Below are positions 57,776 through 64,000 of a DNA stretch of 64,000 bases, piece by piece. Within the stretch, counting starts at the first letter, position 1. Every line of letters begins with the position of its first letter. The stretch is from Phenylobacterium sp. Root1290 (GTDB lineage: Bacteria > Pseudomonadota > Alphaproteobacteria > Caulobacterales > Caulobacteraceae). Both the position numbers and the translations under genes were made by a program. Location of the stretch: the NCBI RefSeq assembly GCF_001425305.1, contig NZ_LMEE01000002.1:990359-1054358 (forward strand), in the 5' to 3' direction. The notes beneath the pieces are model-generated. The model was not told the origin of the DNA. It worked only from the letters and a program-made list of their open reading frames with translations, and did not search any database.

Positions 57776-58465
57776 TCAGGCCGGAACCGTCGCCGCGAAG
57801 GTGACCTTTTCCTCGGCCACGTCGGCGAACACCCGGCCGCCGGCGTCGCCCATGAACAGGTGGACGTAGTAGGCCTGGACCCAATGGCCATGCAGGCCGT
57901 CGGCCAGGGGCTCGCCACGCAAGCCGCTCAACACCTCGGGGCGCAGACGCGCGCGCGGCCCGACCGCCTCGACGGCGATGGCGATGGTCGCTTCCTGGGC
58001 CACCGCGCGGATCTTTGCCACGCCGCCGGTCGGCAGGGCCGCCCCGGCCATCTGGGCCAGGTTCATCAGCACACGGGCCGCGGGCTTGTTGAGGCTCGGC
58101 GCCTCGACCTGCCAGTCCAGCGTCGCGCGCATGTGGTTGAAGACGCCCTGGGCCAGCCGCTCCAGCTCGCGCGGGTCGAAGGTCTCGGCCGAGGCCGAGG
58201 CGCCGAACGCCACGCGGGTGAAGGCCAGCAGGTCGGCCAGCTTGCGCGCCGAACCCGAGATCAGGTTCATCGCGTCTTCCTTCATGTCCTGGGCGCTGGG
58301 ATCGTCCAGCAGATCCAGGCCCGAGACGATGGCGCTCGCCGGGCTGATGAAGTCGTGACACATGCGCGCGGCCAGATAGGCCGCCACCTCAGCGGTGCGC
58401 GGCGGAGCCTTCGCTTCCGGCGCGGTTTCAGGAGTCGATTGGGGGGTGTCTACGCCGTCCATCAT
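57776..58465 (-). CDS. chpT: ChpT histidine phosphotransferase
   Basis: A 229-residue dimeric phosphotransfer protein. The phospho-acceptor is H37 in AARMCHDFISP, followed by a degenerate ATPase-like domain lacking kinase motifs. In Caulobacter it relays phosphate from CckA to CtrA and CpdR, controlling the cell cycle. The similarity across the His helix (SAQDMKEDAMNLI) is strong. Two adjacent ATGs make the start uncertain by one codon. It is divergent from the DUF3553-cysQ pair. Confidence 0.93.
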   Translation of the reverse strand: MMDGVDTPQSTPETAPEAKAPPRTAEVAAYLAARMCHDFISPASAIVSGLDLLDDPSAQDMKEDAMNLISGSARKLADLLAFTRVAFGASASAETFDPRELERLAQGVFNHMRATLDWQVEAPSLNKPAARVLMNLAQMAGAALPTGGVAKIRAVAQEATIAIAVEAVGPRARLRPEVLSGLRGEPLADGLHGHWVQAYYVHLFMGDAGGRVFADVAEEKVTFAATVPA

Positions 58466-58532
58466 TACGCTCGCGAACTTGTCCTGATTTGGCGCTTTGG
58501 CAAACGCGCCGCTCCACTCTAGAGAACCACCC

Positions 58533-58730
58533 ATGGGCGGTCCCGATCCCTTCCTTGAGCCCGGTGCGCTGGTCCGGCACCCGACCCAGGAAGACTGGGG
58601 CGTGGGCCAGGTGCAATCGATCGCGGGACGCAAGGTGACGGTCAACTTCGAGCATGCGGGTAAACAGGTGATCGACAGCGACGTGATCGCACTGGTGTTT
58701 CTTGGCGACGACCCGCGAGGCGCCCGATGA
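58533..58730 (+). CDS. DUF3553-family small protein
   Basis: A 65-residue protein, essentially one SH3-like beta domain: GALVRHPTQEDWGVGQVQSI then GRKVTVNFEHAGKQVI. DUF3553 resembles the small RNA-polymerase- or DNA-contacting domains of CarD/UvrD-associated modules; the role is unproven. Its stop overlaps the cysQ start (ATGA), so it is coupled to cysQ. Confidence 0.82.
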   Translation: MGGPDPFLEPGALVRHPTQEDWGVGQVQSIAGRKVTVNFEHAGKQVIDSDVIALVFLGDDPRGAR

Positions 58731-59491
58731 GCCGCGAACGCGACGTCGGCGAGGTGCTGGCCGAGATCTGCGAAGAAGCCGCGGCGCTGATCCTGCCGCT
58801 GTGGAAGTCAGGCCTGACGGTGTTTTCCAAGGCTGACGAGAGCCCGGTGACCGAGGCCGACCGCCGCGGCGAGGCTCTGATCCTGGAGCGGCTCTCCGTC
58901 GCCTTCCCCGACATCCCGGTGATTTCGGAAGAGGACGCCAGCGAGTTCGGCACCCCCGACGCCATCGGTCCGCGCTTCTTCCTGGTCGATCCGGTGGACG
59001 GCACCAAGGCCTTCGTGCGCGGCGATCCGAACTTCACCGTCAACATCGGCCTGATCGAGGACGGCCGTCCGGTGGCGGGGGCCGTGAACGCTCCGGCGAC
59101 CGGCGAGACCTGGTTCACCCAGGGCGGCGTGGCGATGAAGCGCAGCCCCGGAGCGGCGGCGCATGTGGTCCGCACCCGCGCCTGGCCGCAGGGCGCGGCG
59201 GTGGCGCTGATCAGCCACACCATGAAGGAAGAGACCGCTCAGAAGCTGGCCGAGCAGTACGGCTTCGACCTGCGCGAGCCGATGGATTCGTCGATCAAGT
59301 TCTGCCGCATCGCCGAGGGTTCGGCGGACATCTATCCGCGCCATGGGCCGACCATGGAATGGGACATCGCCGCCGGTCACGCCGTGCTGGCGGCCGCGGG
59401 CGGACAGGTGAAGACCCCCGAGGGCCAGGACGTGGGCTATGGCAAGGCCGACGCGGGATTCCGCAACGGCTGGTTCGTCGCCAAGGGTTAG
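58727..59491 (+). CDS. cysQ: 3'(2'),5'-bisphosphate nucleotidase CysQ
   Basis: A 254-residue magnesium-dependent phosphatase of the inositol monophosphatase superfamily. SEEDASE and the metal motif DPVDGTKAF match CysQ rather than SuhB. It removes the 3' phosphate from PAP left by sulfate assimilation. It is translationally coupled to the DUF3553 gene. A related histidinol-phosphatase role cannot be fully excluded. Confidence 0.88.
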   Translation: MSRERDVGEVLAEICEEAAALILPLWKSGLTVFSKADESPVTEADRRGEALILERLSVAFPDIPVISEEDASEFGTPDAIGPRFFLVDPVDGTKAFVRGDPNFTVNIGLIEDGRPVAGAVNAPATGETWFTQGGVAMKRSPGAAAHVVRTRAWPQGAAVALISHTMKEETAQKLAEQYGFDLREPMDSSIKFCRIAEGSADIYPRHGPTMEWDIAAGHAVLAAAGGQVKTPEGQDVGYGKADAGFRNGWFVAKG

Positions 59492-59652
59492 CCGTTCTGC
59501 CCCGCCGAGGCCGCAGCCATGGTGGGGGCCGCCGGCGCGTGGAGTGAGCCCGCCGGGCCGACGGCCACATAACCGGCGAAGCCGACCGCAAAGGCGGTCG
59601 CCGCGATCCAGGCGAATGGCCGGACGATTTGAAAGACGCTGACTTCGGTCAC
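59488..59652 (-). CDS. Possible 54-residue membrane peptide
   Basis: A GTG-started frame preceded by AGGAAC at good distance, with one hydrophobic segment (FAWIAATAFAVGFAGYVAV) and a Pro/Ala-rich tail. Its stop shares bases with the cysQ stop (TTAG). It is not recognised as a family member, and coding status is uncertain in such GC-biased DNA. Confidence 0.4.
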   Translation of the reverse strand: MTEVSVFQIVRPFAWIAATAFAVGFAGYVAVGPAGSLHAPAAPTMAAASAGQNG

Positions 59653-59784
59653 TGGCTGTTCCTGTCGAGACCCATGTTAGCGGAACAGCCGAAACCCGCG
59701 CCGGGTTGCGAGGCGAATTCGACAATCTCGGTCATGACCGCGACGAACGCTTCAAGGGCCGCAGGTGCGTCTTTCAGGCCACAG

Positions 59785-59809
59785 AGAATTATTTGCGACT
59801 AATTCGCAT
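59785..59809 (+). promoter_or_regulatory. Candidate Fur box upstream of the siderophore receptor
   Basis: TGCGACT-A-ATTCGCA (59794-59808) is a 7-1-7 palindrome with one mismatch, embedded in an AT-rich patch beginning GAGAATTATT. This form matches iron-regulated Fur operators; it lies about 72 bases before the receptor ATG. The remaining 227-base gap shows nothing else. Confidence 0.6.
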
Positions 59810-59879
59810 TGCCATGGTCCATACGCCTAACTAAGAGCGCCTCGCAGTTTCATTTGCACATTTGGCCTCGGGGCATTCG

Positions 59880-62180
59880 ATGAATAATCGACGGACTAGC
59901 GGCGTTCGCGCCTATGCGCGCAAGGCGCTCACTCCCGCTGCAGTCGCCGGCGTCGCCGGCCTGGCCCTGGCGCCGCAACTGGCGCTGGCCGATGAAGCGG
60001 CCGACAATGCGACCGAAGTGTCGGGCGTCCAGGTCGAAGGCCACCAGGCGCTGAAGCCGAGCTCCCCGAAATATACCGCCCAGCTGCTGGACACCCCGCG
60101 CAGCGTGACCGTGATCCCGCAGGCGGTGATCACCCAGACCGCCGCCACCTCGCTGGCCGACCTGCTGCGCACCTCGCCGGGCATCACCTTCGGCGCCGGT
60201 GAAGGCGGCCAGCCGCTGGCCGACCGTCCGTTCATCCGCGGCCAGGCCTCGGGCAACAACATCTTCGTCGACGGCATCCGCGACTCGGGCGGCCAGGTTC
60301 GCGAGGTCTTCAACCTCGAGCAGGTCGAAGTCATCAAGGGTCCGGACAGCGCCTACAACGGCCGCGGCTCGGGCGGCGGCTCCATCAACCTGACCACCAA
60401 GCGTCCGAATCTGGAGCAGGCGATCGCCGCCAGCGCCGCCGCCGGCACCGACGGCTTCCTGCGGGGGACCATCGACGCCAACTTGCCGGTCGGCGAGACC
60501 AGCGCGATCCGCTTCAACGTGATGGGCACGCAGGGCGACGTCCCCGGCCGCGACAGCGTCGATTTCGACGCCTGGGGCGCTGCGATCAGCGGCGCCGTGG
60601 GCCTGGGCACCGACACCCGTCTGACCGGCAGCTACTATCACCTGACCCGCAACGACATGCCCGACTACGGCGTGCCGCTCTACACCAAGCTGGGCGGCGC
60701 CACCGCGCCGCGCACCACCGCCAGCGGCGTCCTGGATGTGCCGCGTGACTCGTTCTACGGCCTCAAGGCGCGCGACTTCCAGAAGACGGAAGCCGACGTC
60801 GTCACGCTGATCGCGGAGCACGACATCAACGAGGCGATCACCTTCCGCAACGCCTTCCGCGTGGCCAAGACCCTGAACGACTACGTGGTCACCAACCCGG
60901 GCGACGGCGGCGCTGCGCAGTTCGTGGCCGGCGAGTGGTGGATGAAGCGTGGCACCAAGTCCCGCTGGAACGAGGCGGTCACCGTCGCCAACGTCACCGA
61001 TTTCTACGGCAAGTTCCAAACCGGCGGCATCGAGCACAGCTACGACGTGGGCCTGGAACTGTCGCGCGAGACCAACCGCAACGCCTCCTACGTGATCTAC
61101 ACGACCGCCGGCGCGGCCTGCCCGACCGGCTTCACCGGCGCGACGACCGCCGCCGGCGTCGGCGACTGCACCCGCGTCTACGCGCCGAACCCCAGCGACC
61201 CGTGGCAAGGCGTCATCGCCCGCCCCGATCCGTCGGTGAACTACACGAACACCATGGGCGTCTACGCCTTCGACACCATGTCGTTCGGCGACAAGTGGCT
61301 GCTGAACGTCGGCATCCGCTTCGACGACTATTCGGTGAAGGGCCGCGACGTTGGGGCGACCAGCGCCCAGGGCGTGATCACCGGCACGACCATCACCCCG
61401 CGCAAGGGCGACTGGCAGTTCACCAACTACCAGGTCGGCCTGGTCTACAAGCCGGTCGCGAACGGCAGCCTGTACGCTTCGTACGGCACCTCCTCGACCC
61501 CGCCGACCATCACGGGCGGCGACCAGAACACCGGCACGGGCACCGGCATGGGCAACCTCGCCAACGTGCTGCTCGACCCCGAAGAGATCACTTCGGCCGA
61601 AGTCGGCGTGAAGTGGGCGTTCTTCAACGAGCGCCTCTCGACCTCCGCGGCGATCTTCCACATGACCCGCGAGAACGCCCAGATCCTGATCGAGAACGGC
61701 GTCTACGCCCAGGTCGGCGAGACCATGGTCCAGGGCCTGGAAATCGGCGTCACCGGCCGCGTCACCCCGGCCTGGATGGTGTTCGGCGGCTATACCTACA
61801 TGGACAGCGAACTGGTCCGCGGCGCCTACAACAGCGTCAACCAGGGCGACCAGCTGGCCAACACGCCCGAACACACCTTCAGCCTGTTCACCACCTACGA
61901 CCTGAACGAGCACTTCAGCTTCGGCGGCGGCGCCTACTATTCGTCGGACAGCTACGGCGGCAACCAGGGCGGCGCTGGCGGCGGCGGCAACCGCATCTAC
62001 GCCCCGTCATACTGGAAGTTCGACCTGTATGCGGCCTACCGCATCCGCGAGAACCTGGACCTGCAGCTGAACATCAAGAACGTCGCCGACGAGGATTACA
62101 TCGCCCAGACCAACGGCGTGCACCACGCCGACTACGGTCCGGCCCGCCAGGCGATCCTGACGCTCAACTACCGCTTCTAG
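59880..62180 (+). CDS. TonB-dependent siderophore receptor
   Basis: A 766-residue outer-membrane receptor. A long signal peptide ([20 protein letters not shown] region) is followed by a plug domain (about 60-190: [31 protein letters not shown], and [17 protein letters not shown]) and a 22-strand barrel ending in a terminal Phe (LTLNYRF). It imports ferric siderophores, catecholate-type by similarity of the plug. An upstream Fur-like box and the downstream PiuC gene support iron regulation. Confidence 0.94.
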   Translation: MNNRRTSGVRAYARKALTPAAVAGVAGLALAPQLALADEAADNATEVSGVQVEGHQALKPSSPKYTAQLLDTPRSVTVIPQAVITQTAATSLADLLRTSPGITFGAGEGGQPLADRPFIRGQASGNNIFVDGIRDSGGQVREVFNLEQVEVIKGPDSAYNGRGSGGGSINLTTKRPNLEQAIAASAAAGTDGFLRGTIDANLPVGETSAIRFNVMGTQGDVPGRDSVDFDAWGAAISGAVGLGTDTRLTGSYYHLTRNDMPDYGVPLYTKLGGATAPRTTASGVLDVPRDSFYGLKARDFQKTEADVVTLIAEHDINEAITFRNAFRVAKTLNDYVVTNPGDGGAAQFVAGEWWMKRGTKSRWNEAVTVANVTDFYGKFQTGGIEHSYDVGLELSRETNRNASYVIYTTAGAACPTGFTGATTAAGVGDCTRVYAPNPSDPWQGVIARPDPSVNYTNTMGVYAFDTMSFGDKWLLNVGIRFDDYSVKGRDVGATSAQGVITGTTITPRKGDWQFTNYQVGLVYKPVANGSLYASYGTSSTPPTITGGDQNTGTGTGMGNLANVLLDPEEITSAEVGVKWAFFNERLSTSAAIFHMTRENAQILIENGVYAQVGETMVQGLEIGVTGRVTPAWMVFGGYTYMDSELVRGAYNSVNQGDQLANTPEHTFSLFTTYDLNEHFSFGGGAYYSSDSYGGNQGGAGGGGNRIYAPSYWKFDLYAAYRIRENLDLQLNIKNVADEDYIAQTNGVHHADYGPARQAILTLNYRF

Positions 62181-62205
62181 TCTCTGCACCAGAGATCGGA
62201 CGCCG

Positions 62206-62238
62206 AAAGGCCCCGCCCCGCCCGGGGCGGGGCCTTTT
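62206..62238 (+). terminator. Terminator after the siderophore receptor
   Basis: A 14-base GC-rich stem (62206-62219 with 62224-62237) with a 4-base loop ends in TTTT. It may reduce but not fully stop read-through into the PiuC gene 35 bases on. Confidence 0.88.
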
Positions 62239-62272
62239 GTCTTCCGGCCATCTCGCCTTAAGGTCCCGCCCG

Positions 62273-62956
62273 ATGATGCTGCATATCCCCGAGGTCCTGA
62301 CCAAGGCTCAGGTAGCCGAGCTGCGCCAGGCGATCGACGCCGCGCCGTGGGTCGACGGCAATGCGACCTCGGGCACGCAGTCGGCGCTGGCCAAGCGCAA
62401 CGCGCAGCTGCCGGAGGGATCGCAGGCCGCGCAGTTCGCCGGCGAGAAGATCCTGGACGCCCTGTCGCGCAGCCCGCTGTTCGTGACCGCCGCCCTGCCC
62501 CAGACCGTGTTTCCGCCGCTGTTCAACCGCTATGGCGGCGGCCAGACCTTCGCCACCCACGTCGACAACTCGATCCGCCAGAGCCGCGACGGCGCGGTGC
62601 GCATCCGCAGCGACCTTTCGGCCACCCTCTTCCTGACCGAGCCCGAGGACTATGACGGCGGCGAGCTGCTGGTCGAGGACACCTACGGCGTCCATGAGGT
62701 GAAGCTGCCGGCCGGGGACCTGATCCTCTACCCGGCCTCCAGCCTGCATCAGGTCACGCCGGTCACCCGCGGCGCGCGGACCTCGAGCTTCTTCTGGATC
62801 CAGAGCATGATCCGCGACGACGCCCGCCGCGCTTTGCTGTTCCAGATGGACATCGCCATCCAGCAGCTGTCGCTGAAGGTCGGCGCCGGCGCGCCGGAGC
62901 TTGTGTCGCTGACCGGGACCTATCACAACCTGCTGCGCATGTGGGCCGAGGTCTAG
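62273..62956 (+). CDS. piuC: PiuC-type Fe(II)/2-oxoglutarate PKHD hydroxylase
   Basis: A 227-residue oxygenase. The facial triad H96-x-D98 (THVDNS) and H159 (SLHQVTPV), with the 2-oxoglutarate Arg R169, are all visible. PiuC/YbiX-type hydroxylases are repeatedly found next to iron-siderophore receptors and are iron-regulated, as here. The frame is open far upstream but only this segment is family-like. The substrate is unknown. Confidence 0.92.
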   Translation: MMLHIPEVLTKAQVAELRQAIDAAPWVDGNATSGTQSALAKRNAQLPEGSQAAQFAGEKILDALSRSPLFVTAALPQTVFPPLFNRYGGGQTFATHVDNSIRQSRDGAVRIRSDLSATLFLTEPEDYDGGELLVEDTYGVHEVKLPAGDLILYPASSLHQVTPVTRGARTSSFFWIQSMIRDDARRALLFQMDIAIQQLSLKVGAGAPELVSLTGTYHNLLRMWAEV

Positions 62957-63000
62957 CCGCGAACAACGGCGGCGCAGACCTCCGCGAACGGGAGGGCGTC

Positions 63001-63798
63001 ATGACCTACGAGACCATCACCTACGAGATCCGCGGTCAGGTCGGGGTGCTGACCCTGAATCGCCCCGAGAAGCTGAACGCCATCTCCGCCGAGCTGCGCC
63101 GCGACCTGGAGGCGGGGCTGATCGCGGCGCGTGACGACGACGCTGTCCGCGCCCTGGTGCTGACGGGAGCCGGTCGCGGATTCTGTTCGGGCGCCGACTT
63201 GACCGGCCCCGCGCCAGAGCGCGACGGCCCCCCGCCGCAGAGCGAGCGCCTGGACGAGGAGGCTTGGATGGGCCGCTGGGCGCGGTTGCTGCGCGACTTC
63301 GACAAGCCGCTGATCGGCGCGATCAACGGGGTGTGCGCCGGGGCCGGCATGGCCTGGGCCCTGGCCTGCGACGTGCGCATCGGCTCCGAGCACGCGCGCT
63401 TCAAGACCACCTTCGCCGAGCGGGCGATCTCTCCGGACTCGGGGTTGTCGTTCCTGCTGCCGCGGATCGTCGGCTACGCCAGCGCCGCCGACCTGATCTT
63501 CACCAGCCGCATGGTGCTGGCGGACGAGGCGCTGAAGCTTGGCCTTCTGAACCGCCTGACCGCCCATGAGACCCTGCTGGACGACGCGATCGCCTATGGC
63601 GAGCAGATGGCGCAGTGGCCGCCGCTGGCCATCCGCATGGCCAAGCGGGTGCTGCAGACCAACATGGAGTCCGACTTCGTCAGCGCCGTGAAGTACGAGT
63701 CCGTCGGCCTGGCCCACGCCCGCCGCGCCGTGAACGACGTCAAGGAATCGGCCGCCTCGTTCCGCGAGAAGCGCAAAGGCGTCTACACGGGCACGTAA
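63001..63798 (+). CDS. Enoyl-CoA hydratase (PaaG/crotonase-like)
   Basis: A 265-residue crotonase. FCSGADLTG and NGVCAGAGMAWALACD supply the oxyanion hole, and the late SPDSGLSFLLPRIVG segment resembles PaaG/PaaB-type isomerase-hydratases in which the usual Glu is replaced by Asp. The ATG follows GGAGGGCG. It is followed 42 bases later by a glutaryl-CoA dehydrogenase gene, suggesting a CoA-thioester breakdown operon. Confidence 0.9.
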   Translation: MTYETITYEIRGQVGVLTLNRPEKLNAISAELRRDLEAGLIAARDDDAVRALVLTGAGRGFCSGADLTGPAPERDGPPPQSERLDEEAWMGRWARLLRDFDKPLIGAINGVCAGAGMAWALACDVRIGSEHARFKTTFAERAISPDSGLSFLLPRIVGYASAADLIFTSRMVLADEALKLGLLNRLTAHETLLDDAIAYGEQMAQWPPLAIRMAKRVLQTNMESDFVSAVKYESVGLAHARRAVNDVKESAASFREKRKGVYTGT

Positions 63799-63840
63799 AA
63801 TGAGGTCATAAGGCGCGCGTCATCTTTCGGAGAACGCGTC

Positions 63841-64000
63841 ATGGCCCTCGACACTGGCGACCAGCAGAAGACCTTTAACTGGGAAGACCCGCTGGACCTG
63901 GCCTCGCGCCTCACCGAGGAAGAGCGGATGGTGTGGGAGAGCGCCCGCGCCTACGCCCGCGAGAAGCTGCTGCCGCGCGTCGTCTCGGCCTACGCCGACG
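63841..64000 (+). CDS. gcdH: Glutaryl-CoA dehydrogenase (3' end outside window)
   Basis: Only the first 53 residues are visible. The N-terminus FNWEDPLDLASRLTEEERMV is the typical start of glutaryl-CoA dehydrogenase, an FAD acyl-CoA dehydrogenase that decarboxylates glutaryl-CoA to crotonyl-CoA in lysine and tryptophan breakdown. The start follows GGAGAACG. It is probably co-transcribed with the upstream hydratase, which could act on crotonyl-CoA. Confidence 0.82.
   Translation, partial: MALDTGDQQKTFNWEDPLDLASRLTEEERMVWESARAYAREKLLPRVVSAYAD

Noticed and set aside
59682..59707. GGAAC-N17-GGTT in the gap before the siderophore receptor
   Set aside because: Mismatch in the -10, about 170 bases from the receptor start, and the gene looks iron-regulated instead.
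1..64000. tRNA, rRNA, CRISPR arrays, insertion sequences, integrases, prophage genes
   Set aside because: I looked for cloverleaf-like segments, regularly spaced repeats, transposase or integrase motifs and att-like repeats and saw none that I could support.

Overview
The window is high-GC chromosomal DNA from an alphaproteobacterium, most likely a member of the Caulobacteraceae (Caulobacter or Phenylobacterium). The main reasons are a complete phyR / nepR-ecfG-phyK general stress locus, a ChpT histidine phosphotransferase (a Caulobacterales-type cell-cycle component) about 6 kb away, many HWE/HisKA_2 kinases and acyl-CoA enzymes, and very strong G/C bias at third codon positions. That bias also produces long spurious antisense frames. 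No rRNA, tRNA, CRISPR array, insertion sequence or prophage was recognised. Genes are packed tightly and no stretch above 300 bases lacks a gene.

Layout. 1-6.2 kb: four tandem paralogous MFS (GPH-type) transporters. 6.3-11.7 kb: a TadG-like von Willebrand protein, an M2 dipeptidyl carboxypeptidase and a succinate-semialdehyde dehydrogenase. 11.8-16.2 kb: NhaA, a SulP anion transporter, a P-loop kinase-like protein and a DUF899 protein. 16.1-18.8 kb: an arsenic island (acr3-arsC-arsR with divergent arsH). 18.9-25.5 kb: crotonase, nitronate monooxygenase, CPBP protease, two GNAT enzymes, an MBL-rhodanese fusion and an arylsulfatase. 25.6-32.9 kb: alpha-2-macroglobulin plus penicillin-binding protein 1C. 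32.9-41.7 kb: carbonic anhydrase / glutathione-dependent isomerase / FAH-family hydrolase operon, DUF4142 lipoprotein, CoA-transferase, phosphatase, cold-shock protein, TetR regulator, thioesterase, alpha/beta hydrolase and an HWE hybrid kinase. 41.8-51.4 kb: the general stress region. 51.5-59.5 kb: CheR and a response regulator, GST, SDR, TauD-type dioxygenase, VOC, amidohydrolase, DUF805, chpT, DUF3553 and cysQ. 59.9-64 kb: a TonB-dependent siderophore receptor, a PiuC-type hydroxylase, an enoyl-CoA hydratase and the start of glutaryl-CoA dehydrogenase.

The most striking feature is a cluster of promoter sites between 41.7 and 51.2 kb. Nine intergenic or gene-edge sites match GGAAC-N16/17-CGTT, the EcfG (general stress sigma factor) consensus. 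Eight have a 16-base spacer and one has 17. They lie in front of phyR, nepR-ecfG, two DUF1328 membrane proteins, a DUF883 protein, a lipid kinase-phosphoesterase operon, a glycine-zipper lipoprotein, two small membrane proteins and an entericidin. A tenth near-match precedes a gene-less, highly structured segment with its own terminator and may drive a small RNA. The sigma factor and its partner-switch regulators therefore sit inside a contiguous block of their own predicted targets, many of them tiny envelope proteins.

Functions follow from motifs and family knowledge, not from database searches. Start codons were chosen by Shine-Dalgarno position, coupling and family length, and several differ from the longest open frame.
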